64,000 nucleotides of DNA from JANXUC01 sp964619065 (GCA_964619065.1 CAZUCC010000008.1:33639-97638); one strand, 5' to 3'. Shown: positions 51,301 through 60,323, counted from the first letter of the stretch. The notes: generated by a model not told the origin, from the letters alone. Translations and numbers: made by a program.

Positions 51301-54300
51301 CAGGGAATCACGCAGCGCTTCCCCCGCGAGATTGACGGTCTTGACGGAGGAGGGGACAGCGTCCAGGCGCAGCAATTCAGCCATGGCCGACGGCACTGTA
51401 TTGATAAGTGTGACCTGATCGCGCGCGGGCAGGGAGGGCAAATGCAGCGCGTTATCGGCCAGAATGACGGCGCCTCCCGCACTCCATGGAACGAACATTT
51501 CGAAGACTGAAAGATCGAAACACATTGAAGTGGAGAACAGAACCCCGGCAAGTTCTTGCTGAGAAAAGACGCTCTGCGCCCAGTGCAGGAAAGTAGCGGC
51601 GCTGCGATGTTCGAGGGCGACACCCTTCGGCCGGCCCGTGGAGCCCGAGGTGAACAGCACATAAGCGAGGTCGTCCGGTGTGGCCCGGTGGCCTAGATTC
51701 ACCGAAGATTCGCGGGAGATCTCATTCCAGTCGGAATCGAGGCAGATGAAACGCATCGCGCCACCCGGCAGATCGCCGAGCAGAGACTTTTCAGTGAGAA
51801 CGACTGGAGCTTTTGCGTCTTCAAGAATGTAGCCGATGCGTTCCCTGGGATAGTTGGGATCGAGGGGAACGTAAGCGCTCCCTGATTTCAGGATGCCCAG
51901 GATACCCGCCAGCATGTCCGCTGAACGCCGGATGTAAATGCCCACTAGCACGTCCGGACCGGCGTCCTGCTTCACCAGGTAACGCGCGATCTGGTTGGCG
52001 CGCTCGTTGAGTTCGCGGTACGTCGTTCGTTGGGAACCGCAAACCAGGGCAACGGCATCGGGTGCGAGTTCCGCGCGCCGTTCAAAAAAGTCATGGATGC
52101 AAAGCCCGGCGGGATAGTCCGCCGCGGTGGCATTAAACTCAACCAGGATTTTCCGCCGCTCTTCGGCGTCCAGCAAAGAGAGTTCCGAGAGGCGGCGTTC
52201 GGGGCTCGCCACGGCACCTTCAAGAAGCGTACGAAGATGCCGCAGGGCCCGCGAAATGGTGCTGCCATCGAACAGGTCCGTGTTGTACTCGGCGCGCAGT
52301 AGCAGACCTTCTGGAACCTCGATGGCATACCACGCCATATCGAACAGGGACGTCTGGGTGTAGACGGGCACTCGCTCCAGTCGCAGCCCGGGTAATTCCA
52401 GGGCGGTCAGAGGCGCATTCTGCAGCGCAAACATGACTTGGAAGATCGGGTTATGGCTCAGGCTGCGTTCCGGCTGTAGCTCCTCGACCAGCTTTTCAAA
52501 CGGGATATCTTGATGGCAATATGCGCCCAGCGCCGTATCCTTCACTCGCGCCAGCAGCTCCTGCAGGCTCGGATCTCCGGAGAGGTCGGTACGGAACGCC
52601 AGCGTGTTAACGAAGAACCCGATCAACGGCTCGATATCGGCATGATTGCGGTTGGCAATCGGCGAGCCCACCACGATGTCGTCCTGCCTGGAATACCGTG
52701 ACAGCAGCGCCTGGAACCCGGCCAGCAGAGTCATAAAGAGCGTCGAACCTTGGCTTTGGCTGAAGGTGCGCAGCTTTTCAGTCAGTTCTTGAGAGAACAA
52801 TAGTTTCTCGGTGGAGCCACGGTAGGTCTGCACCGCGGGGCGCGGCCGGTCGGTGGGTAGATCGAGCACCGCGGGAGCGCCTGCCAGCTGCCGCTTCCAA
52901 TAAGAAAGTTGTTTTTCCAGAAGTTCGCCCTGAAGCCATTGCCGCTGCCAGATCGCGAAGTCGGCGTATTGTGCGCCCAGATCCCCCAAGGGTGAGGGCT
53001 GTCCTTCCAGGAAAGCTTTGTACAGCGCGGTCAGTTCGTCCGCCATCACGCCCATGGACCAGCGGTCGCCGATCACGTGGTGCATAACGAGCACAAGCAG
53101 ATGGTCGTCCGGGCGCAGGCGAACCAGCGTGGCGCGCAGCAGCGGTCCTCGCGCCAGATCAAACGGCCGGGCGGCCTCTTCGCGCCCCCATTGTTCTGTT
53201 TTTTCTTCTAGTTCTTCATCGGGAATGCTTGTCAGGTCGACCCGCGCTAACGGGATGCGCAGCTCCGGAGCAATGTGCTGTACCGGCTGGCTGTCTCGCA
53301 CAGGAAATGTCGTACGCAGCGCTTCGTGCCGCCGGACGATTTCCGTCAGAGCACGCTCGATCGCATCCACATGCAACGTGCCCCGCATGCGGAAAACTTG
53401 CGGAATGTTGTAGAGGGGGCTGCCCGGCTCCAGTTGATCCAAAAACCAGAGCCGCTGCTGCGCGAACGACAGCGGAATATCGGATATTCGCGAAACCGGC
53501 AGGAGCGGCGGAATCTGAAGTCCTGCCCGCTCGCGCTGGGCGGCGATCACAAGTTCGCCCAAGCCCGCGATGGTGGGCGCTTCAAACACCACGCGCAGCG
53601 GAAGCTCCACTTCGAGTGAGCGCCGAATACGAGCCACCAGTTGCGTGGCCATCAGGGAATGGCCTCCGAGCTGGAAAAAATTGTCGTGGATTCCCACCCG
53701 CTCCACACGCAGCAGGCGCGACCACAAGCTGGCCAGCACCTCTTCAACGGGGTTGCGCGGTGCTTGAAATGGCTGGTGGCTCCGAACGCGTTTTTTCTGT
53801 GTGGCCCCAGAGGCTTGTTCGATCTGCCGCGCGGTGGCAAATTCTCGTGCGATTCGATTTAAAGTCTGGGATCGTTTTGTGAAATCGCTGTTAGCACCCT
53901 GAACGGAAGGAAGTTTCTCCGCAGCGGGGGCGGTTGGCGCAATCTGGAGTTTTTGATTGGGCACAGCAATCGCGTCAGCGGGGGCGATTCGGAACAGGAA
54001 ACCATTCGGCAGTTCCTCGCGTGAAATTGCGCTCCGCCCGTCTTGCAAGAGGCTCTCCAAAAAATCGAGCGCGGGGCGGTTCTTTGCGGTCGCGATAAAG
54101 GGGATTTCCACAAAGAGCAATCCGTGCTTCTGCGCCATCGTCCCCACCCGCGCCAGGATGTGGTGTTCTACCTGGCGTCCCAGCGCGCGGCAGCTGAGCA
54201 ACAAAGTGTCGACTCGCAGAGCACCGGTGTCGGCGAGTGTTTCCAAAATCACCACACCGACCAAGCCGTAGTCGCCAAAGCGATCTTGCACGCGCACGAC

Positions 54301-57111
54301 GAGAACCTCGGCGCCTGCGCGGCGCATGCTTTCAATCTCGCTTTCCTTACGCCGGAGGGTGGTGCAGTTGAACTGGTTGGTGCGCTCGGTAAGCTGGGCC
54401 ACACGGGCCAGATCTTCCGGCTGCATGGGCTCAATCGCAATCTTGAGCTGCAGGCTGGTGAGAAATGCGTCGAGATCGGGCGCGTCGGTTCGCAGCGCCT
54501 CGCGCTCGACATTTTCGCGATACATCGCGCTGCGTTGGCGGTCCTCTTCGGTGACCGTCCAGTGATCAAAGGCCCAGATGTTGCGCAAGAAGTTCGCGAT
54601 TGACGCTGGATCGGACGGCAGTTCGAGCACGAAAACTTGCGGGCAGTTAGCACGAACTTCGGCGCATTCGAGCGGGTTGTCGTCGACGAAAATGAAGCTG
54701 TCGAGTCCTAATTGCAATTGCACTGCCAGCGCGTGCAAGCTCTCCGATTTCGCTCGCCAGTGAATCTGCGACGCCACAATGTGCTCGCGGCGCAAAACCA
54801 TGCCTGGATTTTTCTCGAAGACGGCAAATACGTCTTCTTCCGCATTTTTGCTGGCCAGGCACAACACCATCCCTGCATCGTGCTGCTCGCGCATGAATTG
54901 CTGCAGCGCGCGCCGCGGGGCATCGACTGTGACGCCCAGTGGACCTTCTTCGCCACAGACGCCTTGCCACAGCGTGTTGTCGCAATCGAGCACGATCACT
55001 TTCGAGGGTGCGGAGCGCAGCGCCCAAATGCGGCGGGCCATCATAGCAGCGATCGCGGCAAAGAATTCCGCTGTGTAGGGAACGCTTCCGATTTTTTCCG
55101 CATACGCGTCGTGGTAATCCGCCACGGGATACATGCGCAGCACTTGTTCCGAAGTGATCACCGTCACTCCTGCCGCGCCGGCGAGTTGCGCCGCCAGCAA
55201 CTCTTCCATGCGGCGGTAGAAAACCGCACCGATTTCCCGCGAAGACTCTCCCGGCGAATCTTCCTGTGAATCAGAAGATGGACAGCAAATCACAATCTGC
55301 GGCACCGGGGAACGAATGGCGGCAGCCTGCAAGGCCTGTACGAGGTCAGCGACGTTGCGCTCGATCTTTGTTGGTATTGCTTGCCTCGGTGTTCTGTCTT
55401 CGGAATGTGACTCGCCGCCCTCCCAGTCTTCCATGCGAATCAGCAATAAGTTGCAGCCATTCCGGTTGCGTCCCAGCGTACCGTTCGGATTGAGGAGTTC
55501 CTGAAAGACTTGACCGTACCCGGCGAACGCAACCTCCACGGGAATCCCCGCTTGTTCCATGCAGAATGCGAAAGGCTCTTCCACGGGTTCGGCGGTGAAG
55601 GTGGCAGCAACCGCGATCGTGATTTTGCTTCTTTCGCGGGCGGCCTGTGCCGCTAAGTCCGGAGGCAGGGCATAGTCTTCGACACGCATCTCCGGGTTCA
55701 GCGCCAGCTGCTCGAGCACGGAGGCATAGGCAGCAACCAGCAACGCCGCCGTCTCCTCAGTAAACAAGGCGCTGTTGAATTCGCAAGCCAATTGCAGCCC
55801 CTCGGCCATTTCAGTGACCAGGAACCGCAAATCGAGGAACGCCACTTTCGTATCGAGATCCAGAAAACGAGCTTCCAGATCCTTGCTACGAAAGGCAAAT
55901 TCCGGATAGTTCTGTAGGAGCAAACCCACATTGAACAGAGGATTGGCGTTCAGCGTCCGTTCGGGATTCAACGCCTCGACCACTTTCTCGAAGGGGCAAT
56001 CCTGGTGTGCGAAAGCGTCGAGCACAGTCTGCTTGGCCTGCGCCAGCAGCTCTGTTCCAGCCGCGCCTGGACCAACTCGCAGGCGCAGCGGGAGGAAGTT
56101 CATGAAGCAGCCAATCAGGCGCTCGATTTCCGTTTGATTACGGTTTGCACTGATAGTCCCTACGACCAGATCTTGTTGCCCGCTCCAGCGCGACAGCAAG
56201 ATGTTGAATCCCGCCAGCAGTGTGGGGAACAGTGTCATCCCGTGCCGCTGACTTAAGGATTTCAGCTGGCTCGCCACCGCCGCGGACAACAGCAGCGAAC
56301 GCACCCCTCCTTCGGTTCGTGGTGTTGTGGGACGCGGATAGTCCGTGGGCACAGCGATCGCTGGGGGCGCATCTTCGAGTTGTTTCCGCCAGAAGCTGGT
56401 TTCCCGTGCCAGGATTTCGCCTTGCATCCAGTCGTGTTGCCACGCTGCATAGTCGGAATACTGCACCGGCAATTCGGGCAGTTCCACCGTCCGGCCATCT
56501 GCCAGAGCCGCGTACGCCGACCCCAGTTCTTCAAACAAAAGGCCGCCGGTCCAGCCATCGCTCACGATGTGGTGCATGACCACCAGGAGCAGGTGATCTT
56601 CCGCATCGAGACGAAACAAACTGACTCGCAGTACGGGACCGCTGGCCAAATCAAAGGGCCTGCGGTAGTCCTCGAGCGCCAATCGAAAGGCTTCTCTTTC
56701 GCGCTCTTCTGCTGGAAGGCTGCCCAGATCACGAACCGCAAGCGGGACGTCCAGGAAGGGAGCAATGACTTGCAGGGGCTCGTCCCCGTGAACTTCCACT
56801 CGTGCCCGCAATACTGCGTGGCGCGCGATGACGTGACGCAGTCCCTCGACCAGCAAATCCGGCCGGAGTTTTCCTCGCACCCGTACCGCGCGGGGTACGT
56901 TGTAGGCAGAGCTCTCGGGATCCAGTTGTTGAATGAGCCACAGACGTTGCTGCGCGAACGAAAGCCGGCTCCTGCCGCCGTCATCTGCTCGTTCGCGTCG
57001 CCGTAATTGTGGCGCTGGGGCAGCCTCCGCAGCGGCTTTGCCGCGCAGCTTTTCGAGCAAGGCGCGCTTGGCGGGACTTAAATCCGCCACGGTTTGTTTC
57101 AGGTCATCCAA
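48301..57111 (-). CDS. Giant NRPS C-FkbH-T-C-A(Ala)-T-C-A(partial)
   Basis: 2,936 residues before an internal TAG. A short helical start (S-P-A-K-R-A-L-L-E-K-L) leads to C1 (H-H-I-V-S-D-G at 180). An FkbH/HAD unit (about 490-1075) has D-C-D-N-T-L-W at 709 and F-V-D-D-N-P-L-E, with a GNAT-like end (D-R-F-G-D-Y-G-L-V-G). Then T1 (Ser1152), C2 (H-H-V-I-G-D-R at 1344), an A domain (Asp1866, code D-L-F-N-N-A-L-T-Y-K, a known alanine code), T2 (Ser2219), C3 (His2410) and the first half of a second A domain, which ends at F-D-V-S-V-W. The start is a TTG in a 13-base tandem repeat with an AGGA box. FkbH suggests a glyceryl unit is loaded on T1. Without readthrough the assembly line would be cut here. 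Confidence 0.9.
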   Translation of the reverse strand: MDDLKQTVADLSPAKRALLEKLRGKAAAEAAPAPQLRRRERADDGGRSRLSFAQQRLWLIQQLDPESSAYNVPRAVRVRGKLRPDLLVEGLRHVIARHAVLRARVEVHGDEPLQVIAPFLDVPLAVRDLGSLPAEEREREAFRLALEDYRRPFDLASGPVLRVSLFRLDAEDHLLLVVMHHIVSDGWTGGLLFEELGSAYAALADGRTVELPELPVQYSDYAAWQHDWMQGEILARETSFWRKQLEDAPPAIAVPTDYPRPTTPRTEGGVRSLLLSAAVASQLKSLSQRHGMTLFPTLLAGFNILLSRWSGQQDLVVGTISANRNQTEIERLIGCFMNFLPLRLRVGPGAAGTELLAQAKQTVLDAFAHQDCPFEKVVEALNPERTLNANPLFNVGLLLQNYPEFAFRSKDLEARFLDLDTKVAFLDLRFLVTEMAEGLQLACEFNSALFTEETAALLVAAYASVLEQLALNPEMRVEDYALPPDLAAQAARERSKITIAVAATFTAEPVEEPFAFCMEQAGIPVEVAFAGYGQVFQELLNPNGTLGRNRNGCNLLLIRMEDWEGGESHSEDRTPRQAIPTKIERNVADLVQALQAAAIRSPVPQIVICCPSSDSQEDSPGESSREIGAVFYRRMEELLAAQLAGAAGVTVITSEQVLRMYPVADYHDAYAEKIGSVPYTAEFFAAIAAMMARRIWALRSAPSKVIVLDCDNTLWQGVCGEEGPLGVTVDAPRRALQQFMREQHDAGMVLCLASKNAEEDVFAVFEKNPGMVLRREHIVASQIHWRAKSESLHALAVQLQLGLDSFIFVDDNPLECAEVRANCPQVFVLELPSDPASIANFLRNIWAFDHWTVTEEDRQRSAMYRENVEREALRTDAPDLDAFLTSLQLKIAIEPMQPEDLARVAQLTERTNQFNCTTLRRKESEIESMRRAGAEVLVVRVQDRFGDYGLVGVVILETLADTGALRVDTLLLSCRALGRQVEHHILARVGTMAQKHGLLFVEIPFIATAKNRPALDFLESLLQDGRSAISREELPNGFLFRIAPADAIAVPNQKLQIAPTAPAAEKLPSVQGANSDFTKRSQTLNRIAREFATARQIEQASGATQKKRVRSHQPFQAPRNPVEEVLASLWSRLLRVERVGIHDNFFQLGGHSLMATQLVARIRRSLEVELPLRVVFEAPTIAGLGELVIAAQRERAGLQIPPLLPVSRISDIPLSFAQQRLWFLDQLEPGSPLYNIPQVFRMRGTLHVDAIERALTEIVRRHEALRTTFPVRDSQPVQHIAPELRIPLARVDLTSIPDEELEEKTEQWGREEAARPFDLARGPLLRATLVRLRPDDHLLVLVMHHVIGDRWSMGVMADELTALYKAFLEGQPSPLGDLGAQYADFAIWQRQWLQGELLEKQLSYWKRQLAGAPAVLDLPTDRPRPAVQTYRGSTEKLLFSQELTEKLRTFSQSQGSTLFMTLLAGFQALLSRYSRQDDIVVGSPIANRNHADIEPLIGFFVNTLAFRTDLSGDPSLQELLARVKDTALGAYCHQDIPFEKLVEELQPERSLSHNPIFQVMFALQNAPLTALELPGLRLERVPVYTQTSLFDMAWYAIEVPEGLLLRAEYNTDLFDGSTISRALRHLRTLLEGAVASPERRLSELSLLDAEERRKILVEFNATAADYPAGLCIHDFFERRAELAPDAVALVCGSQRTTYRELNERANQIARYLVKQDAGPDVLVGIYIRRSADMLAGILGILKSGSAYVPLDPNYPRERIGYILEDAKAPVVLTEKSLLGDLPGGAMRFICLDSDWNEISRESSVNLGHRATPDDLAYVLFTSGSTGRPKGVALEHRSAATFLHWAQSVFSQQELAGVLFSTSMCFDLSVFEMFVPWSAGGAVILADNALHLPSLPARDQVTLINTVPSAMAELLRLDAVPSSVKTVNLAGEALRDSLVEQIYARTRIERVYNLYGPTEDTTYSTYTLVPRGQPVTIGKPLSNTQAYVLDAHHNNTQHSLVPIGVPGELYLAGEGLARGYHGRPDLTAERFLANPFGAAGTRMYRTGDLARWQTDGQLQYLGRIDHQVKLRGFRIELGEIEAALTRHPGIRQTIVMAREDTPGDQRLVAYVVLGSNISGAHTLDSNPAPDAEQLRQHLKQSLPEFMIPAAFVVLDALPLTPNGKVNRKALPVPEYTRLASEAYIAPRTPWEEKLAVIWSEVLRLPQIGVYDNFFALGGHSLLATQVISRIRQSASLELPLRALFESPTIAGLASRLEELRTQASEPLPPIHRVSRELPLPLSFAQQRLWFLDQLEPNNPLYNAPLAIRMDGTLSRDALVHALNEIVRRHEVLRTTFVVSDGRPVQSITPELRIDIPTIDLSELPKEDREPSIRRLAVEGAQRLFNLKTGPLFRASLLHLGTEENILLLNMHHIVSDGWSMWQFIKELAVLYEAFLENKPSPLPELPIQYGDYAVWQRDWMQSQVLEKQLSYWKKQLENAPDTLELPTDRLRPATQSYRGTTQTVVFPRSLADQLNQLSQREGVTLFMTLLAAYQTLLFRYTGQEDIVVGSPIANRNRAEIEELIGFFVNALVMRTDVSGNPSFRELMRRVRTVALGAYAHQDLPFEKLVEALQPDRDLGRTPLFQAWFALQNAPRSSFQLPGLALKSLDVHNGTSKFDLGVFMVEKPEGLSCMVEYSTDLFDASTIQRFLEHFRVLLESIATNPDRRIAELPMLSMQEREQIVVTWNDTHKDYPRELSLHQLIEDQVERTPDAPALVFESEQLTYREVNARANQLAHHLRKLGVGPDVLVGICAERSIEMVVGLLGIMKAGGAYVPIDPDYPRERLAVMLDDAAPPVVLTLERLLEVLPPSGIPTFCLDRDWPRLANEPTTSPTVLTNGKNLAYAIYTSGSTGKPKGVPNVHEGIVNRLLWMQDAYRLDGTDRVLQKTPYSFDVSVW

Positions 57112-57146
57112 AGTATCCTGCCAAAGTATCCTGCCAAAATATCCTG
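57108..57146 (-). repeat. Three tandem 13-bp repeats over the NRPS start
   Basis: Minus-strand unit GGCAGGATAYTTT, three times, each with an AGGA box. The last unit overlaps the TTG start codon of the giant NRPS. Gain or loss of a unit would change the number of ribosome-site-like boxes. Confidence 0.7.
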
Positions 57147-57240
57147 CCTGCGTCGGCGCGCGTTACGCCGCGGTTAGCTCTTGAGATCTGGGGAAGATCT
57201 CAAAAATGGCGCCGGCTCCCACACAGGGAACGCCGCTTGT

Positions 57241-58674
57241 TCAGCGAGTCTCACTCATCGTAGCGGCCCTTTTTTCGGTGCCCGCAGCTTCCTTTTGTGC
57301 GACGTCTTGTGCAGCGCCCTCTGGCTGAACTGTTCCCTGCGGAACTGGATCTTGCTGCACCGTACCTTGTTGAACTGTGCCTTGTGGAACCGTGCCTTGC
57401 TGAGTGGCGGGTTCCAGGTACCAGTTGTGTTTCAGCACGAATGTGCCGTTCCATGGCGACTTGCCCGTAGCGTAATAATCCGATTCGACGATGGTGATGC
57501 GGGCAGCGTCGTTAATCAAGTCCGCCTCGCTGTTGTTCACGTCCAGCCACAAACGCAACAGGTAATCTCCTGGCATAAGCGTTAGGCTGGGGATGTCGCA
57601 CACAAATACCTGGGGGCCTACGACCTCGCCGTGCGAACGGTTGGGTTCAAAAAAGCTGTGCGCGGTGAACACCCGTTGGCCGAAGATGTTGTCGAAACCC
57701 AGCCCCACATTAAAACTGGCGGTGGGCCGCTGCAGATCGAAATGGACGCGCACTTTCAACGGGCTTCCGATGGCAAGTCCCTCGGAAACCGGGCATTCTC
57801 CGCTAGTTGTGAATTCAATGCGGCGCAGAAGTTGCGCCTGCTGCGAACGGCGGTCCTTGGCGCTGCTCAGATCGATCGAATGGCCGCCGCCTCCTGTCGC
57901 GCTGGAGATGCCGCTCAGGTAGTGCTGGACTGCGTCCTTGGAGGTGCCGTCGAAGACCACACGGCCACGCTCCAGCACCACGCCGCGCTGACACAGATTC
58001 TCCACTGCTGCCATATTGTGCGACACAAATAAAACCGTTCTTCCGCTCCTGCTGACGTCGCTCATCTTGCCCAGGCATTTCTTTTGGAAGGTTACGTCGC
58101 CCACAGCCAGGACTTCGTCCACGATCAGGATTTCAGGGTGCAAGTGGGCCGCCACGGCGAACGCCAGCCGGACATACATTCCACTGGAATAATGTTTCAC
58201 CGGTGTATCCAAAAACTGCTCGATCTCGGCGAAATCTACGATGGCATCGAACTCAGCATCAATCTCAGCCTTGCGCATGCCCAGAATCGCGCCGTTCATG
58301 TAGATGTTTTCCCGCCCTGTCAACTCGGGATGGAATCCCGTCCCCACCTCGAGCAGACTCGCCATCCGTCCGCGCAACGTAATGCTTCCCTCGGTTGGAT
58401 CGGTAATGCGCGAAATAATTTTGAGCAGAGTACTCTTGCCCGCGCCGTTGCGCCCGATAATGCCTACGACCTCGCCTTCCTGCACGGAAAAGCTGACGTC
58501 GCGCAAGGCCCAGAAATGCTCTCGCCGGATGTCTGCAGCCGGTGCGCGATTGCGGCGAAACGGCCCGGCCACCTTCCGTTGCAGCAGCTCGCGAAAGGTC
58601 TCGGACGCCTGCAGCTTGTGGCGGCCCAGAATGTATTCCTTCGAAATTCCGCTAACTTCGAGAATGGGTTCCAT
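57241..58674 (-). CDS. ABC exporter ATPase with C-terminal substrate domain (Wzt-like)
   Basis: 477 residues. Walker A is G-R-N-G-A-G-K-S-T, the signature is Y-S-S-G-M-Y-V-R-L-A-F-A-V-A, and Walker B is I-L-I-V-D-E-V-L-A-V-G-D. The long C-terminal part from about residue 275 (V-R-V-H-F-D-L ... D-Y-L-L-R-L-W-L-D-V-N) is like the Wzt carbohydrate-binding domain that selects the chain to export. The end holds a low-complexity tail of repeated Q-G-T-V units (coded by 57325-57405). With the permease it forms a polysaccharide or polyol-phosphate exporter; here it lies between NRPS genes, so it may instead export the peptide product or a glycoconjugate. It follows the permease by 16 bases. Confidence 0.9.
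   Translation of the reverse strand: MEPILEVSGISKEYILGRHKLQASETFRELLQRKVAGPFRRNRAPAADIRREHFWALRDVSFSVQEGEVVGIIGRNGAGKSTLLKIISRITDPTEGSITLRGRMASLLEVGTGFHPELTGRENIYMNGAILGMRKAEIDAEFDAIVDFAEIEQFLDTPVKHYSSGMYVRLAFAVAAHLHPEILIVDEVLAVGDVTFQKKCLGKMSDVSRSGRTVLFVSHNMAAVENLCQRGVVLERGRVVFDGTSKDAVQHYLSGISSATGGGGHSIDLSSAKDRRSQQAQLLRRIEFTTSGECPVSEGLAIGSPLKVRVHFDLQRPTASFNVGLGFDNIFGQRVFTAHSFFEPNRSHGEVVGPQVFVCDIPSLTLMPGDYLLRLWLDVNNSEADLINDAARITIVESDYYATGKSPWNGTFVLKHNWYLEPATQQGTVPQGTVQQGTVQQDPVPQGTVQPEGAAQDVAQKEAAGTEKRAATMSETR
57325..57405 (-). repeat. Short in-frame repeats coding Q-G-T-V units
   Basis: About five to six imperfect 15-18-base units in the 3' end of the ATPase gene give a Q-G-T-V-P/Q tail. It follows the substrate domain and looks disordered; its copy number is probably variable. 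Confidence 0.6.
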
Positions 58675-58690
58675 GTCAGATCACGCCGTT

Positions 58691-59518
58691 CTAAATTACG
58701 TCCGCGAAGCGCGCCTCCATGCGCCGGAAGATGAACAGCCCCACTACGAAGAGCAGGACGCTCATCCCGAGCGAGAGTCCCGCAACGCTCCACGTAATCG
58801 GGCTTCCCAGCAAAGCGTGGCGGAATCCCATAACTACTCCCGTCATCGGATTCAAGGCTAAGACGTGCCGCCATTTTGCCGGCAAATAGCTGGCGGGGTA
58901 AATGACCGGAGTCACGAAAATACCCATCTGAATCAAAAATGGAACAGCATACTTCACGTCCCGGAAGTTTACGTTGAGAGCCGAGAGGACTAATCCGAGT
59001 CCCGATGCCGCCAGAATTGCGGCCAGAATAAAGACCGGCAGCCAGAGCACCGTCCAGGTCAGCGCCCAATGGTAGAAAGCCATCAGCCCCAGGAGCAGGA
59101 GAAGACTCAGTACCATATCCAGCAGCAGGGCTCCCACCGCGCCCAGAGGAATAAAAATGCGCGGGAAGTAGACCTTCGAAACCAGCTGCTGGTTCGCAAT
59201 CAAGCTATTACTGGACTGGTTCACGGCCGTGGCAAAAAATGTCCAGGGCGCAAGTCCTGCGAAGGCGAATAACGGATAGGGTGGCCCATCGCTATGCACG
59301 CCCGCCATGCGGTTGAAAACAAATGTGAAAATTGCCATGGCAATGAGCGGTTGCAGGATTGCCCAGAGGCCGCCGAGAACGGTCTGCCGGTAACGGATCT
59401 TTATATCCCGCCATACCAGAAAACCCAGGAGCTCCCTGTAGAGATAGGACTCCCTTACATCCAGCGGCTGCCACCCCTTCTTTGGCCGTATTGTGAGTGA
59501 AAAGGTTGACATAAACAC
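58691..59518 (-). CDS. ABC-2 exporter permease (Wzm-like)
   Basis: 275 residues with six predicted membrane helices. The start (L-L-G-F-L-V-W-R-D-I-K-I-R-Y-R-Q-T-V-L-G-G-L-W-A-I-L-Q-P) and the block F-A-G-L-A-P-W-T-F-F are typical of the ABC-2 permeases for O-antigen, teichoic acid and capsule (Wzm/TagG/KpsM). It pairs with the ATPase directly downstream. An ATG two codons inside (59512) is an equally good start. It is the first gene of the run that leads into the giant NRPS, so exporter and NRPS are probably cotranscribed. Confidence 0.88.
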   Translation of the reverse strand: MFMSTFSLTIRPKKGWQPLDVRESYLYRELLGFLVWRDIKIRYRQTVLGGLWAILQPLIAMAIFTFVFNRMAGVHSDGPPYPLFAFAGLAPWTFFATAVNQSSNSLIANQQLVSKVYFPRIFIPLGAVGALLLDMVLSLLLLLGLMAFYHWALTWTVLWLPVFILAAILAASGLGLVLSALNVNFRDVKYAVPFLIQMGIFVTPVIYPASYLPAKWRHVLALNPMTGVVMGFRHALLGSPITWSVAGLSLGMSVLLFVVGLFIFRRMEARFADVI

Positions 59519-59855
59519 TTCAAGTACGCGGCTTCACAGCCGCAACTTTGGGGGGAGGAAGTTTGCCGAACAGGGGAGGACAAGAGTGCAACCCGCACCC
59601 CACGATACCGGGATTCTCTTGCGGAATCAATGCTTTGCGAGGTTGCCCCTTGCCAATAACCTTGTCATAATCGCATTACTTTGTCCAGAGAATTGCCCCG
59701 GGCTGGCCAACTGCGCGGTAACGAAAGTGCATCCGAAGGAGGGATGCATGGTTAGAACAACTGTGCCTCCATATCGGTTCGGATATTCCCTAAATTTGTC
59801 ACGAACGCGATAAAATTGGTGCAGTACGGATAGCGGGTTCAGAGGAGCCATTCTG
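59519..59855. other. Divergent intergenic region between exporter and small secreted protein
   Basis: A 337-base region that should carry promoters for the exporter/NRPS run (minus) and for the small gene at 59856 (plus). It contains a perfect 7-bp inverted repeat, listed separately. No confident -35/-10 pair was found. Confidence 0.5.
59728..59748. promoter_or_regulatory. Inverted repeat TGCATCC-N7-GGATGCA
   Basis: A perfect 7-bp palindrome with a 7-base centre and no T run, so an operator or RNA hairpin and not a terminator. The half-site TGCA recalls the GTGCA palindromes elsewhere, but the spacing differs. Confidence 0.3.
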
Positions 59856-60302
59856 ATGCGATCTTTTCTGATGCGATCCATGCGATTCACTCTTGCTCTC
59901 TTGGTGTTGCTGGGAGTGGCGATAGCCGTTTCCGAAGCCCAGAATTCCACCGCCATGCGTCACAAGCCCCGCGCAGGCAAAGGGACACCAGCGAACTTGT
60001 CTCACCACCGGGATAATTCCGATCTTGTGCTGCATGGGAATACCCAGAAAAACAGCGGTCCCGCGGCGGAACTCAACAAAATCGAACAGCAGACTCTGCA
60101 CTCAGGATCAGCGTCGGGAGCGCGCCCGGTGGCTCGCGTCAAGGCTGCCCCCTTGCCGAAGATGAGTGTTGCCAAGGCTGATAAGAACCCAGCCATCAAC
60201 TTCAGCGGCCATTCTGGCGGGGGAAACCATACCGCTACCACCACCAACAAGAAGTCGGGCGGAAGGTCTCCCAAAGGAGCAGGGGGCGGCCGACTGCACT
60301 AA
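59856..60302 (+). CDS. Small secreted basic protein of unknown function
   Basis: 148 residues. A signal peptide (M-R-F-T-L-A-L-L-V-L-L-G-V-A-I-A-V-S-E-A) is followed by a mature part rich in Lys, Arg, His, Gly and Ser, without recognised domain and probably disordered. An AGAGGAG box eight bases before the ATG supports a real gene. It is the only plus-strand gene inside the NRPS locus and splits it between the first module and the exporter. I do not recognise the family. The basic, glycine-rich end could bind an acidic polymer or phosphate, but that is a guess. Confidence 0.6.
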   Translation: MRSFLMRSMRFTLALLVLLGVAIAVSEAQNSTAMRHKPRAGKGTPANLSHHRDNSDLVLHGNTQKNSGPAAELNKIEQQTLHSGSASGARPVARVKAAPLPKMSVAKADKNPAINFSGHSGGGNHTATTTNKKSGGRSPKGAGGGRLH

Positions 60303-60323
60303 GTTGCCCTGACGGCTGGTTTG

